Shown here: positions 61,576 to 64,000 of the stretch, piece by piece
Layout: the number at the start of each line of letters is the position of its first letter
Numbering within the stretch: position 1 is the first letter of the stretch
Assembly: GCA_963693365.1 (NCBI GenBank)
Contig: CAVNZM010000008.1
Location: forward strand, 7,378,001-7,442,000
Length of the DNA stretch: 64,000 nt
Reading direction: 5' to 3'
Origin: Amoebidium appalachense
Taxonomy: Eukaryota; Ichthyosporea
The notes under the pieces: generated by a model
Told to the model about the DNA's origin: nothing
Databases searched by the model: none
What the model saw: the letters and a program-made list of their open reading frames with translations, nothing else
Translations under genes and position numbers: made by a program

Positions 61576-63624
61576 TGTTTGTTTTTTTTTTTTTGGGGGG
61601 GGGGGGGGGGGGGGAGAGGGGGGGAGGGGGAGGGGGGAGCGGGTTCAAGATTTGGTTTTCCAGCCTGGGGAATAAGGGTAGCAGGGGAGAAAACGGATGG
61701 GGAGAGGGGGGGGGGGGGGGGAGGGAGAGAGAGAGGGGGGGCAATGGTAAGGGGAAAAGAAAAATGGGGTTGAGGGAGGGTAACGTGCCTCTGACCAATC
61801 ATCAAGGCTCACAGCATCCTCTTCTTCTGATTGGGACGTCAAAAAGCCAGTGCCCACCTCCTCGTCCCCGCTGCCCTTGCCCATTTCCTTGATATCTCCG
61901 CAGCCTGATTGGTTGGTTTCGGTGTCATCCAAGCCAATCACGTCGATGGAGGGGACCACCACGTGGCCAATGGAATTGCCCGACACTGGCGTAACCTCTT
62001 TTTGATTGGGTGTACTGACACCATTAGGTGAGGGGGGCAAATCGGTATGTGGTAGGGCGGTTGTAGACAGGTTCGTCGAGTAAGTAGATTCCTCATCCTC
62101 GGAGTTTGCCTGTGATTGGAGTTTGCATGTGTTAATGAGATTCGAAAGAGGGATGAAGGAAACGAGGCTGGAGTAGCCAGTTTTCGAATATTGTTGTCGT
62201 CTTCCATATAGTTTGCTCGAAACACTCATGCGATTTGCATTACGAGTTTGTTTTCTTTTTTTAAACATAAAAAAACATATTTTACGCATTTAAGGCCGGC
62301 GCGTGTTGACCGGGTGAAATCAATGAGTAGGCACACAAGTAGTAGTCAGTGGGTGGGTGAATGGGGAGAAGGGGGGGGGGAGGGGAGAAGGGGGGGGGAG
62401 GGGGGGGGGGGGGGGAGGTGTTTACCAATAAGTCACATTCACCGCTCCCACGCCCGATCAAACGCTCACCCACACCAATGGATGGTGCAGGGGACTCGAC
62501 CGTGGGGGGCCTCAATAGACCTCCAGCCGAAATTTCATCTCCGGCTTCATCCTCTGCAGGCTTGTCGCGGCCCATGATTGCGGCTGCCGTGGCAAAACCG
62601 GCTACCAAGGGCACCACGGTGGGGGTTCTTGTGGTGGTGGTGAGGATGGGGGGGCTGGATGTCCTATCGGACGGAATTTTGGGCTCCTGTTCCTGTCCGA
62701 AACAGAATTGTAAGTAACAGAGCGCAAACACTTTGGGCTACAGATGACCACACATCCTGTTTCTACCCCCCCCCCCCCCCCCACCAAAAAAAAAAAAAAA
62801 AGAAAGAAAAAGAAAAAGAAAGAAAGAAAGGTAAGAAGGGGGGGGGGGGAGGGGGGGGGGGAAGGGAGGGAGGGGGGAAAGGGGGGGGGGGGAGGGAGAG
62901 AAAAAAGGGAGGGGGGAGGGGGGAGGGAGAAAAAAGGGAGGGGGGGGGGGGGAGGGGGAGATAGAAAGAATGGAAGAAAAAAGAAAAAGAAAAAAAAAGG
63001 AAGTTTGGAAAAAGAAAGAAAGAAGAAAGAAAAAGAAAATAAAGAAAAGTGGAAAAGGAAAGAAAGAAAAATGGAAGTGTCCCCTCTCCCCACGATGGGT
63101 TATAGATCCTGAAGGGAACGAAGCAACAAATAATACACTAGGAGCTAAAAAAAGAAAAGAATTGAAGCTAAAGGAGCTAAAAAAGAAAAGAATAGAACCC
63201 AAAAAAGAAAAGAATAGAATAGAATAGGGAATTAACTGACCTCGGAATTGGTCGGTTGGGTCGAACCAATCGGTGCCGTTTCAACCAGTGAGGTGGTGGC
63301 TGTGTCACGTGCTTCGGACCAATCTTCAAGGCTCAATGCGTCCTCCTCTTCTGATTGGGGCGTCACAAAACCAGTGCCTCCCTCTTCGTCCCCGCTATCC
63401 TCGGCCACTTCATTGATATCTCCGCCCCCTGATTGGTTGGTTTCGGTATCATCCAAACCAATCACGTCGATGAAGTGAACTGCTGTTCTGCCAATAGAAT
63501 CGACCGATTGCTCCTCGTTGCTGATGTCGGTGTCATGATTGGAGGAAGAGGGCAAATTGGTATGTGATGTGCAGTCTGGCGAGGCTTCAACAGGTGGTTT
63601 GAGGGGTTGGGTTTCAGAGTCGAG
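49202..63624 (-). CDS. Large acidic modular repeat protein, 3' part of gene (16 exons), function unknown
   Basis: Sixteen exons, read from high to low coordinates, join in phase to at least 2,321 residues ending at TAG 49204-49202; the 5' end is beyond the window. The product is Ser/Thr/Pro/Asp/Glu/Gly-rich and probably mostly disordered, dotted with short repeated hydrophobic or aromatic motifs: SPP-x-TTTNW (about 7 copies), [17 protein letters not shown] (4), [14 protein letters not shown] (2-3), [14 protein letters not shown] (2), GWWPT (2), HSWSLSI (2) and AGAGAL (4). Most upstream exons are phase 0-0, which permits exon duplication, and several are clear duplicates. I see no enzyme domain, signal peptide or convincing membrane segment, although the [13 protein letters not shown] stretch is hydrophobic. 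I recognise no family. A scaffold or docking protein is a possibility and no more. One frame break lies near 51265. Confidence 0.78.
49821..50002 (-). CDS. Large repeat gene: penultimate exon
   Basis: Phase 1-0. The acceptor is the end of a (CA)n tract (ACACACAG|CCATAT) and the donor is TTTCG|GTAAGT. It encodes a Pro/Ala/Ser-rich stretch ending [12 protein letters not shown], an aromatic segment like the short hydrophobic motifs elsewhere in the protein. Confidence 0.75.
50467..52127 (-). CDS. Large repeat gene: 1.66-kb acidic Ser-rich exon with one frame break
   Basis: From GTTACAG|AAAGAC (52127) to GAAAAAG|GTATAT. It encodes about 553 residues dominated by Ser/Asp/Gly/Glu. HSWSLSI occurs twice ([14 protein letters not shown] and [14 protein letters not shown]), AGAGAL-type motifs three times, and [14 protein letters not shown] once. 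Near 51265 a GGG run has one base too many: the upstream frame would stop at about 51216, while the +1-shifted frame continues the same Ser/Asp repeat ([20 protein letters not shown]). Removing one base makes exon and gene lengths fit the phases exactly. Confidence 0.75.
52420..52501 (-). tRNA. tRNA-Ser(AGA), intron-less
   Basis: 82-nt tRNA read from 52501 down to 52420. Acceptor arms GATGCCG/CGGCATC pair perfectly, with a G discriminator at 52420. The anticodon stem ATAGA/TCTAT closes the loop CTAGAAA, giving anticodon AGA. A long variable arm (GGGC TAT GCCC) marks it as a class II serine tRNA. The B box is GGTTCGAGTCC. A run of 11 T follows the discriminator (52419-52409) as a Pol III terminator. 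It lies inside an intron of the large repeat gene on the same strand. Confidence 0.98.
52548..52630 (-). CDS. Large repeat gene: 83-nt exon after exon A
   Basis: Phase 1-0, encoding [20 protein letters not shown] then LSPEDFQ. Its donor lies 46 bases upstream of the tRNA-Ser gene, which occupies the following intron. Confidence 0.65.
53009..53240 (-). CDS. Large repeat gene: FFRGL exon A
   Basis: 77 codons plus one base, phase 0-1, from CACCTAG|GTACAC to CGAAG|GTATGG. It contains [40 protein letters not shown]. It is a recent duplicate of exon B. Confidence 0.78.
53506..53588 (-). CDS. Large repeat gene: 83-nt exon between exons B and A
   Basis: Phase 1-0, encoding [20 protein letters not shown] and a short tail ending PIIE. 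It is the same length and phase as the exon following A (52548-52630). Confidence 0.65.
54361..54670 (-). CDS. Large repeat gene: FFRGL exon B
   Basis: 103 codons plus one base, phase 0-1. It contains [40 protein letters not shown]. Its last 190 bases and the sequence around the donor are nearly identical to exon A at 53009-53240. Confidence 0.78.
55416..55802 (-). CDS. Large repeat gene: FFRGL exon C
   Basis: 129 codons, phase 0-0. It contains [33 protein letters not shown] and an acidic tail. The acceptor (GGGACACAG|GATGCA) has a weak pyrimidine tract. Confidence 0.75.
56218..56673 (-). CDS. Large repeat gene: FFRGL exon D
   Basis: 152 codons, phase 0-0, from GTCTCAG|GGGGGA to CGAGG|GTAGGT. 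It has a hydrophobic [16 protein letters not shown] block related to [13 protein letters not shown] of module 2, then [20 protein letters not shown] followed by [11 protein letters not shown]. It is the most diverged of the four FFRGL copies. Confidence 0.78.
57083..57140. repeat. (CA)n / (GT)n microsatellite in the large repeat gene
   Basis: A CA tract following a short CG-rich lead-in (57071-57083) and followed by a short GT tract at 57141-57160, which can fold back on the CA tract. A similar CA tract lies at about 58081-58146. Confidence 0.95.
57200..57952 (-). CDS. Large repeat gene: 251-codon exon with GWWPT pair
   Basis: Phase 0-0, from GCAACAG|GGCGTT to CTGAAG|GTATGT. Two internal repeats each start with [HN]PIT-x-L-x-x-GWWPT and run into Asp/Gly/Val/Ser-rich sequence. 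The spacing is about 140 residues. A (CA)n tract lies 60 bases past the donor. Confidence 0.78.
58475..58654 (-). CDS. Large repeat gene: 60-codon linker exon
   Basis: Phase 0-0, from CCCACAG|GACCAT to GGCAAG|GTACGG. It encodes a Pro/Ser/Thr/Glu-rich stretch ([18 protein letters not shown]) without a repeat motif. Confidence 0.65.
59261..60601 (-). CDS. Large repeat gene: 447-codon exon with five SPP/TTT repeats
   Basis: Phase 0-0, from CCTCAG|CAGGCA to TTG|GTATGC. Degenerate repeats with spacings of roughly 30-70 residues read [60 protein letters not shown] and [16 protein letters not shown]. Several are followed by a short hydrophobic PL-x-GF or equivalent. One AGAGAL motif lies between repeats. 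The exon is otherwise acidic and Ser/Asn/Asp-rich. Confidence 0.8.
60949..61218 (-). CDS. Large repeat gene: module 2 exon, copy 2
   Basis: 90 codons, phase 0-0. It reads [20 protein letters not shown], then [20 protein letters not shown] and [14 protein letters not shown]. The 13-residue hydrophobic block and the RDKPAED motif are almost identical to copy 1. Confidence 0.78.
61813..62109 (-). CDS. Large repeat gene: module 1 exon, copy 2
   Basis: About 99 codons starting after AATCACAG|GCAAAC. It repeats [18 protein letters not shown] and SEEEDA. I end it at EEEDA|GTGAGC because this is in phase with the next exon. The open frame continues with SLDDWSEAR as in copy 1, but no in-phase donor follows it, so the 3' end could differ. 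The GTGAGC donor arises where copy 1 has TTGAGC. Confidence 0.65.
62426..62692 (-). CDS. Large repeat gene: module 2 exon, copy 1
   Basis: 89 codons, phase 0-0. The sequence [18 protein letters not shown] runs into [20 protein letters not shown] and later [11 protein letters not shown]. It is the paralog of the exon 60949-61218, with the same order of motifs. Confidence 0.78.
63241..63624 (-). CDS. Large repeat gene: module 1 exon, copy 1
   Basis: 128 codons, phase 0-0, from acceptor AACAG|CTCGAC to donor GAG|GTCAGT. It contains [34 protein letters not shown] and a Ser/Asn/Asp-rich lead. It is the paralog of the exon 61813-62109. Its own upstream exon is outside the window or in the (GT)n-rich stretch to 64000. 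Confidence 0.75.
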
Positions 63625-63933
63625 CTGTTTGTTGAGTAAAAACCGTTAGTATTCATGAACGGATGGGTATGTGGGGGTGGGGGGGAAGGCCGGCAGAGGG
63701 GGGAGGGGTGTGGGAGGGTGAGAGGGAGGGGAAGAGAGGGAGGGAGGGGAGGGTGAAGAAGAGAGAGAGAGAGAGAAGGGGGGAGGGGGGAGCAGGGGCT
63801 TTTGGCGTGCGGTAGCATGCTCAACAGCTGTGCCTGTGCATGTGTGTGTGTGTGCCCGTGCGTGCGTGTGTGTGTGCGCGAATGGGGTCACTATGTCCAT
63901 GCTAATATGGGCATTTGCTTGTGAGTGCAATGT

Positions 63934-63990
<57 letters not shown>

Positions 63991-64000
63991 AAACTACAGT
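63625..64000. repeat. Intronic purine- and GT-rich sequence at the window edge
   Basis: GA- and G-rich sequence to about 63795, then GT-rich sequence with a pure (GT)n tract at about 63931-63988. No exon of the large repeat gene was seen here. Confidence 0.85.

Overview
This is a stretch of a nuclear eukaryotic genome that is intron-rich and full of simple-sequence repeats: runs of G or C, (CA)n/(GT)n, (GA)n and T or A tracts. Coding exons are short islands with GT-AG boundaries. The gene content (a Protor/PRR5 HbrB-domain TORC2 subunit, meiotic MSH4, an F-box/LRR protein and a eukaryotic tRNA-Ser) suggests an opisthokont or related protist. A unicellular holozoan such as an ichthyosporean is my best guess; nothing in the window proves it.

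Layout. (1) 211-2574, minus: an F-box/leucine-rich-repeat gene whose main exon has four frame breaks. (2) 2575-6906: repeat-rich sequence without a gene I can support, including a fold-back element at 6238-6433. (3) 6907-14513, minus: an eight-exon gene for a Protor/PRR5-like protein of about 779 residues. (4) 14514-16429: a repeat-poor interval between two divergent start codons. (5) 16430-48007, plus: MSH4, reconstructed here as 41 exons (about 882 residues) over 31.6 kb, so exons fill only about 8 percent of the gene. (6) 48008-49201: a convergent 3' interval. (7) 49202 to beyond 64000, minus: the 3' sixteen exons of a very large gene for an acidic, Ser/Thr/Pro-rich protein (at least about 2,321 residues) built from duplicated exons and short repeated hydrophobic motifs. 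I recognise no known family in it. A tRNA-Ser(AGA) gene lies inside one of its introns on the same strand.

The three main gene models are supported by reading-phase continuity across all junctions: PRR5-like sums to exactly 780 codons, MSH4 to 883 codons including stop, and the large gene is out by exactly one base, which I place at a single frame break near 51265. MSH4 has one weak junction (exon 37) and one short conserved stretch missing.

The genes have no obvious joint pathway: TORC2 signalling, meiotic crossover formation and an unknown repeat protein sit side by side. The most novel elements are the large modular protein and the way simple repeats sit directly on splice sites, supplying donor GT or acceptor CAG, or placing complementary repeats inside or on both sides of splicing units.
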